In this document: in pieces, positions 49,917-62,270 of the stretch
How positions within the stretch are numbered: position 1 is the first letter of the stretch
Layout of the letters: every line of letters begins with the position of its first letter
NCBI GenBank assembly: GCA_023014335.1
Contig: JAECYW010000011.1
Coordinates: 1,984,001-2,048,000 of the forward strand
Length of the DNA stretch: 64,000 nucleotides
From: Galerina marginata
Taxonomy: Eukaryota; Basidiomycota; Agaricomycetes; Agaricales; Galerinaceae
Direction of reading: 5' to 3'
Notes under the pieces: model-generated
Database searches by the model: none
What the model was told of the DNA's origin: nothing
Seen by the model: only the letters and a program-made list of their open reading frames with translations
Program-made: the position numbers and the translations under genes

Positions 49917-50965
49917 TTATAATTTGCTGAATTTCTCTTCGATTTCCCAAGCACCTCCCCAATACTGGACGTTGCATTTAAGACCTTCTGCTTCTCCCTC
50001 TTTGTGAATGCGTTTCTGCAGACCGCGATTGGTTCTGCAGAAGACTGTGTCCTGGCTTGACATTTGAAGACATTTCTTAGAAAGCATCAGGCTTCCAAGG
50101 CAGATATACTTACCTCCTTAGCCGCAGAATTGGGCAGAAATCATTTGTTCCATCACCGACATAAGCAATATGATCAAATTGGACGCCCTTTCGGGTGAGG
50201 AATGCCTCGAGCTCTTCACCTAGAACAATGTATTAAATTCAGGCGCGACATGCTGAAATCCTGAGGTATTACCTTTGCACATATTGGGGCTGCATCCAAC
50301 TTTACAGCTGTGTTGGGGACCTGCTGGATCGACTCTTCGTCTCAATTTGAGCAAGCCTGATGGATCCCATTCGGCCGGGTTCGTGATAATTTCTTCAAAC
50401 AGGTCCTGAAGGTCTTTTGACTGGCAATCAAATTTTGTCAACACGCCTATCGCGATATAAAACAGGTAAATGAATACCTCTAGAATTGTCGAGATAAAAA
50501 CCGAATTGGCATTGGATAAACATAAGAATGTCGTTTCTCCTTTGTTCTTGAGGTTGGTTACTGCCCTAACCATTGCTGGGTGCTGTAAAACATTTTTAGG
50601 ACAGGTGATAACCTAAGCCTCGAAGGCACGAACGAAGGGCATGATTTGAAGAGCATGGATGATCTGCTCTTTCGTGATCGAGCGGCTGTGGGCTTCCCTC
50701 AAGGAGTGGGCTCTTGGACATCGTGAACAATGTCACTTGCATCCTTGAATCAGTCACTTACACGAGATCAGTCCACTGGATCTCATCCTTCAGCGTCTTC
50801 ATTTCTCGGCGAAGATCGGGAGCAAGGACTTCAAATATCCATCTGTCCGTGTCCTGGTCCGCCATTGACCTGGAGTATATATGAGAAGAGTTTTTAAATT
50901 CTCTAGTGGCCAAAACTATACCAGTCGAAGTCAAAGACGATAAGCTGCGTTTTCGTGGCGGACAT
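49917..50965 (-). CDS. HAD-superfamily phosphatase, PHOSPHO1/2-like
   Basis: Small cytosolic phosphatase of the PHOSPHO group; animal relatives hydrolyse phosphocholine/phosphoethanolamine or pyridoxal phosphate. The N-terminal nucleophile motif is split by an intron: QLIVFDFDW|SMADQDTDRW. Next are VLAPDLRREMKTLKDEIQW, FLCLSNANSVFISTILE, KDLQDLFEEIITNPAEW, HSCKVGCSPNMCKG and IAYVGDGTNDFCPILRLR (the GDGxND acidic motif). The end is QYWGGAWEIEEKFSKL. Length and motif order fit the family. The start lies 103 bp from TFB1 on the other strand. The substrate cannot be told from sequence. Confidence 0.85.
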
Positions 50966-51068
50966 GACGGAAAAGACAAGATAGATTAGATACTTGAGAA
51001 GGCTTATTTATTTAAATGGCTTACTTAATCCCTGGCTGGACGTCCAATGAGTCGAGTTCGCGGCTCTT
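50966..51068. promoter_or_regulatory. Bidirectional promoter phosphatase / TFB1
   Basis: Only 103 bp separate the two divergent ATGs. Confidence 0.4.
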
Positions 51069-53474
51069 ATGCCTACCACGGTGTGCACAGCGAAGGCGTC
51101 TTGCAAGAAATTGCCAGGCTTGCTAGAGCTAACAGACACCCACCTGCAATGGACTCAGGACGGAAAGAAAGCACCCTCGATACGCGTACCATACGCCGAG
51201 GCGTCATGTTAGTCGGTTCTTTGTTTACTTCAATCATCCTTGTCTTCGTCAGTGGCTCACCATTATACATTAGCTCTTTTCTGTAGCAAAGAAGGCGCTG
51301 CACAGGTCAGGCTGAAGCTTTCACTCATTGGGGACGACACAGGCCACAATTTTACTTTCACTTCCGCTCCTCAACCTGTCGCGATCGTAGAACGCGAAAA
51401 GTTCAAGCAAGAACTAACAACCATTATAAGTCGGAACAGGGGCGCGTCAGATGTTCTTTCTAGGCCCGCTGTGCCCCCAATCAACACTTTAGCGCTTCCC
51501 GCATCCGCTGGTTCTACCCCAGCTGCCCTCACTTCACGGCCAGCGCTCACACCGTCGCGTCCATCTGTTTCTCGAGCACCTTCCATTGGCAACGATAGGG
51601 GATCAACGCCAGTTATTGCAGGAAATGACCCCGCCAGCGAATTTCGGTTGCGGAAGAAGGTTCTCATCAGCAATGCAGAATTAGGCGCCTTGCATAGAGA
51701 TTTGGTCATGACGGGACAGATCACGGAAGCTGAATTTTGGGATGGTCGAGAGGTATGGCATAGGGCGCGTCCCTTTCAAATCATGCTAATTTCGAAAAAT
51801 ATGAAGCACTTAATTCTAGCACAATCTGCTGCCGAGTCGCAGAAGAAAGGTAAACCAGGCCAACTTGTGGATCCTCGTCCAGAGGCTGTTGAAGGAGGCG
51901 AAATCAAGATTCGCATTACGCCTCAACTTGTCCATGATATCTTTGACGAATACCCTATCGTAGCTAAGGCTTACAGCGAAAACGTACCAAATAAAGTGCG
52001 CTCTTTCTACACAATTTTTGCTACAATCCGTAAATTAAACGGTATATGTGAAGCTCACAGAAGAACAATTTTGGAAACGGTACTTTCAATCCAAACTTTT
52101 CAACGCCCATCGCGCTTCCATTCGCTCGTCCGCGGCCCAGCATGTTGTCAAGGATGATCCTATCTTCGACAAGTACCTGGAAAGAGATGATGACGGTGAG
52201 TATGGGCCCTCTTAGCAGCCAACCCAGCTTATTCCATAATATTATGGACAAGAACTTGAGCCGAGGCGTCCACGCAACGAACAAGTAGAAGCCTTTGTTG
52301 ACCTTGCAGCAACATTTGAAGACCATGACGAAGTGGGTACTCAGTTGTCCTCGCCCTACAAAACTAATCCTCGCTCAAATAGACTGGGAATGAAAAAGAT
52401 GTTACAATGCGAGCTGGAAGGCAGAAGGCTGCCTTGCCACTGATCAGAAAGTTCAACGAACACTCAGAGCGATTGCTGAATTCGGCCTTGTGAGATTTAA
52501 TGTCGAATTTGTTTGCCAGTTCCAATCGAATTCTACGGTTCTAGGGGCGAAATCCCACCAGCAAAACGGCGGAGGCTTGATCCTGGCGAAGTGAGATCAC
52601 CTACTCATTGCTCTGGCGATGCCCATTGAATCTCTTTTCAGGATTCCTATTCCCAAATTGACATTGACGATCTTCATGACCCAGAGGCATCAAGTGGAAT
52701 CATTCTAGAAATGCAAGACCGGCAACGTTATTTTGAGGGGAGGATGACCTAATTCAATGCGAGACTCTTCACAACCAGTAAGTCATAAGAGACTGCTAGA
52801 TCGGCGTATATTAACTATATGCACAGAAACTTGATTCAGCTATGCTGTTACGAGAAGCCAAGTCAAGTTTGGCAAACTGGGACACTAGACTAACCCAAGT
52901 ATATTTACTGTATTGCTACACATATATGACAACCTGATCCTTTTTCCTTGATAGCTGAAAATCGAACGCAAACCAGGGGATGCGGCGCTATTGGCTATGA
53001 CCCAAAATGTAGCGAACCGACTGGATGTAAAGTCGAAGAAAAGTATGTCAACTTAATTTCTTGGCCTGGCTGATCTGTTGACCATTTAATTTGAAGATGA
53101 AATCCCGGATGGATTACTTAGACAGATGACAACCTGCCAGACTGCAGCAAATGAATTTCTTCGACAGTTTTGGCTAGCAACATACCCCCCACTGGGAGAC
53201 GTTCAAAAAATTGCATCGGTCACAACTGCCCAACGAGCTGCCAAAGCAGCAAAAATGATAGGGTACATATCCAAAACTCCAGAAAAAGTATATGCTCTGG
53301 TGCAGACCGCACAACAACATGGCATCGACCAGTCCCGTCTAGAAACTGTGAGTTTCAAATACAGACGATGTTCCTTTCTCTGTTACTAACCATTTCAAGG
53401 CCATGAAACCTGTGCTGGTTGCATCAGAGCAAGCATTAAATTTCTATCGTAACAAGAAGCCAAACAAGGCCTAG
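51069..53474 (+). CDS. TFB1: TFIIH core subunit p62/Tfb1
   Basis: Structural subunit of general transcription and repair factor TFIIH. A short first exon (MPTTVCTAKASCKKLPGLLE, then LTDTHLQWTQDGKKAPSIRV) gives the start of the PH-like domain. A GT-AG intron restores EASSLFCSKEGAAQVRLKLS. Two BSD-type domains follow (ELGALHRDLVMTGQITEAEF, FWDGREVW; LTEEQFWKRYFQSKLF, NAHRASIRSS). The C-terminal helical region contains LLREAKSSLANWDTRLTQ, NEFLRQFWLATYPPLG and AMKPVLVASEQALNFYRNK. The ATG at 51069 is chosen because it alone opens the PH-domain frame. Near 52737-52741 one G appears to be missing from a G-run (FEG|EDDLIQCETL). The junction at about 52827 is also one base off. Confidence 0.9.
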
Positions 53475-53609
53475 CATATATCTCCTTTAATCATTACACC
53501 ACTTTAGCGTCCACACCCATTGGGCCATTACTGTATAAACAACCACCATGTCCACTTGTATTATACACAATAATTTAGTAATATGAGATAGAAGATTATA
53601 AAACCGCCG

Positions 53610-56444
53610 CTATGAACCATGGGGGTTTGGTTGCTTCTGTAGTTGTGTTCCAGATGTGGTTGTGCACTCGTATGTAGTAAACATTACGAGAATATGAAGG
53701 GCCAGCGCATAGCAAATGAATAACGTTCGGGCCCTGCGATTTCCCAGAATAGTGCGCGTCAAAGCGAGGACGCCTCTCTCGACAGGATTGAGAGCCTGAT
53801 ACGCCCTCGTTGCTTCCTGTTACTTTTTGTCAGTCACCACCATAAGAGAAGCCTCGATGATAACCACGTACCCTTCCTCGGAAAGCTTCAAATGGATTCA
53901 TAGCTTCTTCATATCTGGCTTGGTACTTGCTCATATCATCTGAGCGGGCACTGGACGGCGCTGGAAGGGGATCGAGTTGCGTAACTGGGCGAGAACCTGA
54001 GTCTTCTCGGTAACTCTGCATGTACCTAACTTTCTCGTAAAGTTTCAGGTTGTCTGCTTGTAGAGTTTTCATTTCATTTCGCAATTCTGAAATGATTTGG
54101 AATTGCTTCCTCAGCTCCTGTACAAGGACGGACATTAGAAAGTAATCTAAAAGGCACGTAGACAAACCTCTTCCAGCTCAGCATTCCGTTGTCGGAAACG
54201 GTCTCGCTGACTTGTCACGATGGGCAGAATGGACGTATCTGCGGAAGGTGTAAAGGGTATAGGTGTCGTACGGACTGGGGTATCCTGCCCTGAGAGTTAG
54301 GAAAAGTCATCTCCCTTTGTATCGACAAACTTACAGATCGCTTCCCAATGTCCAGTCCCGCCAGAACATCGTTTTCGAGCTCTGTGGAGGTATGGTCGCC
54401 GTTTTCCTTGTTAATGGAAAGCAGGTCATTTTCCAACTTCTCATTTAGCTGTCTCTGTTTCTCCAAGTCCTGGGTAGCTATTTCTAACTGTTGCCGAGAA
54501 CTTTGTAACGAATCTTCCAGCTCGCCATGAAGGATCTATCGAGAAAATGAGGCAAAGAGCAACCATGATAACCTCGAAATCCCATACTCTGAGTTTGGTG
54601 AGTTCCTCTTGAAGGCGTTTATTTTTCGTCGACAGAAGGGTTTCTAGGGACTTCTCTTCTCTGAGATTCGTCTTACCGGCATTAGGGCTCGGAAGGTACA
54701 ATTCGTGATCATGACCATTTGGAAGATATTCGTTTTCTTCATCATTGGCGTCGAAGCCTGAAAATTCAACATACTGAGAGGAGATGAGATAAAGGCGTCG
54801 AAGAATGAACAAAAAATGTCAATTTGGATTTACCTTCATAATTTCAAGCTCCCTTTTGATTTCGTCGTAGTCGCTCAGCTGCTTTAATTTCGACCTGAGC
54901 TGTTCAGTTTCTGAAAACTACGGAAAATAAGGACTTGCAAGAAATGAGCAGCAACTTCAGCAAACCTTCTTTTGAAGCTCTTTTGAGAGATCTTCGACTT
55001 TCTTCTGTCCCAGGGCTTCAATCTCAGATGTTTTTAGTTTCTGGGTCTCAATGGAACGCGAGAGCGTCTCAGTCTCGCTTTCCAGGTCAGCAATTTGAGC
55101 TTCTAGAGCTTTCACTCTGTAATGGATGAGGACAAAATGTCTAAGTTAGTCGTACCCCTTTACTCACCGGTCAGATGTTTCCGTACCACTGCGTGTGGTT
55201 TCAATTTCTGCGCGCAAGATTTCCTAGGTAGAATGTGAAAAATAATTAAAAAATCGAGCAAGGAAATTGGAAATACATTTCGATGTTCGAGAGCGACAAT
55301 ACGACTATTAGCACGATCCAAGTCGGCAATGATCATGTCGACTTCTGCAAGTTTCGCTACAACTTCCTGGTCTACAGACATCTGAGATTCCTGCAATATT
55401 CGATGCTAGGTATATCTTACCTTGCCGTTGGCTGTGGTCAAAGAGTTTGGCTTGGTTGTTTTCATTGGATAGACGTAAGTCTCGTAGTTGGTTCTTCGTT
55501 AGGGACAGCTGTCTTTGCAGATCTTGCTCTCTGTCGACGCGGTTGAGCGACTGCTTTCAATTTAGCGTGAAATTACTCAACTTACCTGTCTTCATAATTC
55601 CTAAACTTTTCGTCGTAAGTTGCAGGTGAGCTCATTGGCTTTCTGGGAAACTTTCTCTTGAATGAGAGTTTCCATCTAGCGTCGAAAGTTATGAGTGTAC
55701 TCAGATGTAATGTAGTCAAGATACTAACCTTCTGATCTAATTGCTCAACCTTCGTCTCCAACTTCTTCTTCGCGTTTTCAACAGTTGCGAAATCGTTGAC
55801 TGCGTTTCTTCATTTCCGCATTTTCATCTCTCAACCTTTGCAGTTCTGCCTCGTGTTCCATTGCTTCTGCGACCTTTACCGCTTGGTCCTATGTGTGCGC
55901 ATCAACCCAGTAGTTCCAACTTGAGGCCATTTCAAATATGTACTGACCACTGCAGCCTCGAGCAAAGGATAAGGGTCAGGAACCTCGGCAAGAACTTTAT
56001 AAACATGAAGGAAAGCATTGTCAGATGCTTTGGAACGTTTGGTGAGGCTGTCGATTTCCGTCTGGTATGCTATGCGGTCGCTCGAATGAAACTGTTTTGA
56101 AAATGTTTAAAATTCAACTCGTACCTTTTAGGAGGCCCTTGAATGCGTTGAGTTTCTCATCTTCCGGAATCTTCTTGAATTCTACAAGAAATGCATAAGT
56201 TCTCGGAGAACTCGTCTTTATTTAAAGCCCACCACCTTTCGTCTTCTCTGCAAGCGCTTTACGACCCACAACACTTTCCTTCTGGTTATCTACTAGCTCC
56301 ACGCCTTGTATGTCCAGCGTCTTCTGTAGGTCCGTTAGGTTGACGTCTGACGCAAATGTCAGTGCCAGTGAAACGAGAAGAAGGTTGGTATTTACCCCTC
56401 CATGTGGCTAAGGCTGCGGAAAAGTTTGTCTCGACGGAGGCCAT
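53610..56444 (-). CDS. COY1: CASP/Coy1-type Golgi coiled-coil protein
   Basis: Golgin anchored in Golgi membranes by a C-terminal helix, tethering vesicles in intra-Golgi traffic. The N-terminus (MASVETNFSAALATWR, VNLTDLQKTLDIQGVELVDN) is the conserved CASP start. Many small exons then encode long heptad-rich coiled coil (LQRLRDENAEMKKR, KKKLETKVEQLDQKMETLIQ, RKQFQIISELRNEMKTLQAD). The CASP C-terminal domain follows: MNPFEAFRGR, EATRAYQALNPVERGVLALT, RTILGNRRARTLFICYALAL, HILVMFTTY, where the last hydrophobic run is the membrane anchor. One extra base near 55799-55803 shifts the frame before NDFATVENAKKK. Other exon joins in the coiled coil are not fully resolved. Confidence 0.85.
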
Positions 56445-56639
56445 AGTTTGGCTAAGTATGTTCCAGGGTACTTCCAAGGAGTATGCGCGCACGCAGTCAG
56501 TCGGGAGTAGTGGTTGTAACGGTGTCGGTCAAGTCAAGGTTAATGCACCTGCTATGAGCGCGTCCTGAATTGCCACGTGACGCACCTAGGTTTTTCTGAA
56601 ATTCAAAGAGACGCCGTTGAACCTTCACTGTTTGCTCCC
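56445..56639. promoter_or_regulatory. Bidirectional promoter COY1 / uS9m
   Basis: 195 bp between divergent starts. An in-frame upstream ATG at 56577 for uS9m is possible, but the mitochondrial presequence begins at [11 protein letters not shown] (56640). Confidence 0.4.
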
Positions 56640-57743
56640 ATGAATTTGCTACGGCCTACTCTATTCCGTCAGGCTACTCGTTTACCCTTGAGGCGCCCAT
56701 ATACCTCTGCCAGGTTCTATGCATCTGCAGCCCCTCAGAGAGATTACAATGACGACAGACCTGAACGCGTTAAGCCAATACCAGATTCGCCCTAGTTTTT
56801 ACACCACCCGAGCGGTGTATTACGACCAAATAACGCACTTGGAAAGGGCAATTGGGCGCGCAGATTCATTTCTCCGAGACCATCACCTGCTGCCGCTTCC
56901 CGCGTTTGCTAAAGCAAGCCTCCCACCTCTCCAGTCTGTATGGAAGAACCAACGAGAAATGGCTCTCGAATTCAAAACGAAGATGACGACAACGCGATAC
57001 CGAAAGGTTACCAAACTTCTTAACCAACTAAATGACTTCGAACGTATCGCTTCCACTGGAGGGTGTCCCGACCTAGCCGACAAACTTCGTAACATTCTGG
57101 AGATGTATGAAAGCAGTAAGAAGGAGGCATTCCTTGCCAGAGGAAAGCGGAAGCCTGTCATTCTGGACGAATATGGTCGTTCATACACATTAGGGAAGCG
57201 GAAAACAAGCTCTGCCCGTGTTTGGATGATTCCTGTTCAGCCACCAGTGGGCGCGGAACTATCGCCTGAACAAATGCTAGGTCTTCCGGAAGCACGAGCA
57301 CCCACCATCCCCGTTACAATCTCAAATATTTTGGTTAACAACATTCCCTTGAACCAATTTTTCCCTACACCTGCCGACCGAGAGCGGATAACCCGGCCAC
57401 TCAAGGTTGCCGGTATTCTTGGAAGTACAACATCTTTGCCATTGTACGGGGAGGAGGCTCCTCTGGCCAGTCTGGGGCACTGGCCCATGGTATTGCGAAG
57501 GGCATTGTGGCCCATGACCCAGAGCTAGAAGCGATGTTCAGAAGAGGTATGCATAAATCGGTCTGGATTATACAGTGCTAATCAATTGCTTCTAGCTAAA
57601 CTTACATGGCGTGACCCGCGTATGGTTGAAAGGAAGAAGACTGGTCTCGCGAAGGCGCGTAAGAGGGTACGTACTTTCTGCACTATTTTATTTCTGTCAT
57701 GGGTGTTGATGTCTGTCAACAGTATACTTGGGTCAAGCGTTAA
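56640..57743 (+). CDS. MRPS9: Mitochondrial ribosomal protein uS9m
   Basis: Small-subunit mitoribosomal protein. A basic, Arg-rich presequence ([20 protein letters not shown]) is followed by a long mitochondrial N-terminal domain and the S9 core: [73 protein letters not shown] and [19 protein letters not shown]. After an intron come [20 protein letters not shown] and the C-terminal YTWVKR, the tRNA-contacting tail. Two frame breaks: an extra C near 56789-56795 turns CCT AGT into CCC TAG, and one base is missing near 57422-57428 before [11 protein letters not shown]. Confidence 0.93.
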
Positions 57744-57907
57744 TCTCCATAATTATGACTGCCACAGTTATCTTATGCGCATATTATCTTAATTCCATAA
57801 AAATGGTATTACTAGTATAAAGTCAGATGTGAGTTGAGGTATAAGGATAAAATGTGTGCCTAGTCATCCGGACTACAGGATAATAGATACATAAAAAAGG
57901 ATAGCCA

Positions 57908-60900
57908 TCACTGCCAATAGAAGTTGTGGACATCAGATTGACCGAAAGGCACGTTGCATGCGGGACATTTCCGCTGCCTTGTTGCCAGTCGAGCGTCTAC
58001 ACAGCCCTTACAGAATGCTAACACGAGATTTAGAAAGAGTGGTGAATTGGAGAAAGAAAGAACCCACTGTGCATGCATTTCGTGATAATGGTTGTACGAT
58101 AGGTTTCGTGGCAAGTTGTGCATACGGCCAAAGCCTGATTTGGTTGAGCACGTTTCAAAGCCGCAAGAGTTGGAAATAAACCTACTCGTAGTCTCTTCAA
58201 TTCCACATCGACAGGATCTGACTTGCTGCTGCTACCCATATCCACCCTGGTTTCTGTCCTGAGATGGGCAATTTGTTTCTCCAAGTCCTTTTTCGCGCGT
58301 ATAAAGTCGTCCTCCCTGGTACGAAGCTCCGACCTTCTTACGTGTAGGTAACTTTCTCGCTCATTGAACAAGAGATTCAACTAATTAGGGAATCAAATCG
58401 ATAAGCTTAGGAAAACTTGCGCAAAATGGGGTGACCATACTTCGTGCACTCTCTTCTTCTCGCCTTCGAGTTGTGTTTGTAACTCAGGGGTCTCCTTTTC
58501 TAGACGCAAAACCCTATCTTTGAGAGTTTCGCAGCACTTTTTCAGTGTCACGCTTTCCTTCTCGAGAACACCCTGGACTTGTGTTAGTTACACAACGGGA
58601 ATGATGCGAAATCTAGATACCAGTTGGTTTTTAAGTTGTTTTTCGACAGCTGTAAAGCGATCGACGACTTTTTCCTGCTTCTCTAAGGTTTTCGCCAAAA
58701 TCTTTCGTTCGTTTTCGATTGCTTCCTTATCACGCATGGCCGCAAAATATTTGTTGTCCGATTTCGCTTTCTGTATATAGATGCGTCAGTCATTAGGTTG
58801 CCGACGCTGAAAGTTAGTCACTAACATCAACCGCACTCTTATTCAAGCGATCTTCCAGGCTAGAGAGATCCAAAACCTTGCTCTTCAGCTGGCGGTCTAA
58901 AGACTCCCAGAGCGCGGACAGCTTTTCCAGCTCGCCGAATAAGGAAGATTCGTTCTAGGCGATTTAATGAGCAGCAGACCAGGCCGAATAGATGCATACA
59001 CACCTCTTGCCGTTGGCGTTCTGCTAGCCGTAAACTCTCCAACTCAAGTTCCTTTATGCGAACTTGTTCGGCCAGTTGAGATACTTCGGGAGGGAGGGTC
59101 GACAATGTGCCATACGTATGCTTATACCGCTCGAGTTCGGCTTTAACTTGTGATAACTGTTGAATGGCTTCAGCTTCAGCCTTCATATGTTCCACAATGT
59201 CTGGGTGATCATCTTGGTAGATCGAAAAGGTTTGCTCGAGAGCAGCCACTCGGCTCTCTGCTTGACTACAAGAATAGGTAAAGGAGAAGTTATACGATGA
59301 CTGGGTTTGGCACACCTTTTCTGTTCTTTGAGGCCTTCAAAAAACCTGACTTCATCAATATTGCCGCCCAGGAAAAATACCATGAGCTCTTCAGAACCAG
59401 CATTAGCAGCAAGTTGAGCCTTGCACCGGCTCAATTCTGATTGTAAAATATTGATACGCTCCTGTAAAATAGCTAAGTTGATGCCATTGTAAAGATGTAA
59501 GATAATGTACCGAATTACTTTCCACCAATAACTTGTACTCTTGAAGAGAAGCTATCTTCACAGAATCTTTATGCCTTCGTTCATTTAATTCGGCACCTTG
59601 CTGTTCTCGCTGTTCTCGTAGTCGAGCGTTCTCCGCATCTCGCTTTGTCAACATATTTCTAAGATCTTGAATAATTTGATTTGAATTAACCTGTCGGAAT
59701 GTTTAGGTTGATATCGCAAGGCTAAAAAAAAGACTCGCCGTCTCATGCTCCTGCCATTCGCTACGAAGTGCTTGAAGTTGAAGTATTTCCTCCTGAAGTC
59801 GGTAGATTTGCTCGGACTTTTCAACCAGTGACGCTTCTAGGTGGGAGGCGTGATTAAGAAGGACTTTGTAATAAGGACTTTCGTTAATCTGTTCTAATGA
59901 TGGTGCCTTGTGCTGTTAACTGTTACTGCAAGCACATTTTCCTTTGGAATTGAACAAGCCTACCTCCAATTCCATCATCGTTTTCTGGTCTCTTAGCAAA
60001 GCTGCCTCTTTCTCTAATTCGATAATCTTTGTGTCCCTGGATGTCAGTTGTTCCAGCAGAATTTCTATCTCCGTATTGTCGTGATTTCCGTTAGTTTGAA
60101 CGGGAGATAGCGCCGCTTCAGGTGATGGCTATGCGAAAATTAGAGACAAAAAATATGATTTATGGTCAAATCTCCCACCAATTAGCCAATAACCAAAACC
60201 ACTCACTGAAGGAGAGGGCTTTTCCCGCACATCCTCTTTCTCCTCTGTTCGTGTTTCTTGCTTCACCGGCCCTCGCGTCTCTATCTCGCGCACAGTGACA
60301 CTCTGTGATCTTGCAAGACGGTTTTCGGTTGCAATGAGTGCATCGCGGTAGTTTTCCCTTTGTGTTTCTGAATCTTCCAGTCGAGCTCGCAAAATTTGGA
60401 TTTCTGACCGCAAGAGAGCACACTGGACCTTGTTGAGCCACTGACAGTGCATTGATATCTTTAAATAGACCTACTTCGTTTTGAGCTTTTTGGCATTCTG
60501 AAAATCCTTCACTCTGCAGTAAACGTGATTGCTGATTATCTCCTAGTTGTACGAACTTGGTCACCAGTGCTTGCGTTGCATTGACCGTGTCGCCAAGTGC
60601 AGCCTTAAAATGTGGCAAAGGTTCGTTCTGGATTTGAGAAGTTAAATCGAATATTTCTGGTACACGTGGGTTTGAACATTCACGAACTGCAAGAAACGTG
60701 AAAAAATATACCTTTAGAACGTATGGTGATCTGTGGCACATCATCAGGCTTTACAATGAGACGTATAGTGTCCACAAGCTTTAATGACCGGCGATATAGT
60801 ATAGCGTCAGTGCCCAACTAAGCGAAACAGAATTATGAGTAAGATTCATACCTGAGCCCAACACGCTGAAATAGCAGCCAAACCAGCTTCACAGGTGGTT

Positions 60901-61190
60901 TTGCGATGTTCCAACTCTTGTATGCGAGCTTTACTTCTCTCGTGTTCCCTTGAATAATGTTTCATCTTTCGGTAAATTGCTTCCTTGCGGTATGACTGAA
61001 AGAATTCGCAATGAGCATTGAATGCAGACTTCATGTGGAAAAGACGAACCTCAATTCTCTCTGTGTATCCCTCGTCGTCGATTTCCACAACACCATTCAC
61101 ATGTGGACCTCCATTAGCTCCTGTTACGATACGCTTCTTGGTGATGACAGGCTCATCATCGTCAACTAAAGGTCTTTTTCGAGAATCCAT
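57908..61190 (-). CDS. BRE1: E3 ubiquitin ligase Bre1 (histone H2B)
   Basis: RING E3 that works with Rad6 to monoubiquitinate histone H2B. The N-terminus has a nuclear-type basic stretch (MDSRKRPLVDDDEPVITKKR) and the Bre1 start KEAIYRKMKHYSREHERSKA, CEAGLAAISACWAQ, KLVDTIRLIVKPDDVP. The body is coiled coil spread over many exons. The C-terminal RING begins AVCTTCHETYRTTIITKCMH, is split by an intron, and continues TFCKGCVDARLATRQRKCPA, CNVPFGQSDVHNFYWQ. That C3HC4 pattern and the FYWQ-like end are typical of Bre1/RNF20. I have not resolved every central exon. The gene is convergent with uS9m (164-bp gap). Confidence 0.9.
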
Positions 61191-61466
61191 AGAAGGATGT
61201 TAAAGAGGGATGAAAGACGGTGACAAGAATATCGTTGAAGCGGTCTCAACACTGAGCAATTGTTTCCAAACTCCGGCAGGCGGATTACCAAATTTGCAAT
61301 TCAGCCGTTACGAAAGTCAACATGTGACATGACATGTGACACCTTCTCTCTTCCTCCTCGTCAACAAAGACTCAAGCAAACATCGCATGAGCAACCACCT
61401 ACGGATGCAAAGAGAGGGAAACATAATTGTAAGATCGAAGTCTATCTAAAATGTTTTTAAATATCT
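61191..61466. other. Intergenic BRE1 upstream / lyase 3' flank
   Basis: 276 bp with no coding signal; includes the BRE1 promoter. Confidence 0.45.
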
Positions 61467-62270
61467 CTATCTAGATTTCATTGGCCGCTCAACTCTGCCG
61501 AATTCCCAAGCCTCAAGGTCGAGTTTCAGGATGTAAGTTGAAGTCGCGTCGAGGTCCAGAATTTCACAGTCCATTATACTGCCATCGCCGATTTGAGTCT
61601 CCACACAAGCAAGATCCAAGCTCTATCGGTGAAATAATTAATGTTTGCCTCTAGCTAGGTCATGATCTGTTGTCACTCACTCTTCCAAGGACAGTCATAG
61701 GTTGATCTGGGGCATACAGTCAAATTAGAAGATTTTAGTGGGAAAAACCAAGCAAAGCTTACGCCAAATGCCTGCATTGTAAGAGATTCCCTGGGCGGCG
61801 CTGGCAACAAACGCCTTCAGGGTCGTCATGTCTGGTCGATCATCTACACCATTGTGGGCCACAACGACAAGATAACTGTCTGCCGGTTCGTCTAATCCCT
61901 CGCCCCCGCCTGGTCCCATCGGAATGAAGGCTTGACTCGTGAATGGGTGCCGCTCTAATGTCTTCAAAACGGTTACCCCATCTGAGATGTCTTGAAGGGG
62001 CTGACACCTGTAAACCGAGATCGCAGTGGTTGCGCCAACTTCTGCGGGATAGGTCGAAGTCAGAAGAGAAAGTTTATGGAATTTCTCGGCAGTTCCTCCA
62101 TTCGCTGGGGTGACTTTGATGACACGTCGCTTTGGACTTGTCTCGCTATATGCCTGGATGACCTGGCCGAATGGAACAAATTCTTCAGAGGTTAGAGAAC
62201 CGACAGGAATGACCGTAATCTGGGATTGGTGAGTCGAGGCGGACGAAGATGGTGAAGACGGAGTAGTCAT
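61467..62270 (-). CDS. DAL3: Ureidoglycolate lyase (Dal3 domain)
   Basis: Splits ureidoglycolate into glyoxylate and urea, the last ureide step of allantoin degradation. About 230 residues in three exons. Visible are [81 protein letters not shown] (joined across an intron) and ending FGRVERPMKSR. Its presumed ATG at 62270 lies inside the allantoicase open frame, upstream of that frame's stop. There is thus no intergenic space, and it is most likely the C-terminal domain of a fused protein (see allantoicase entry). Confidence 0.85.
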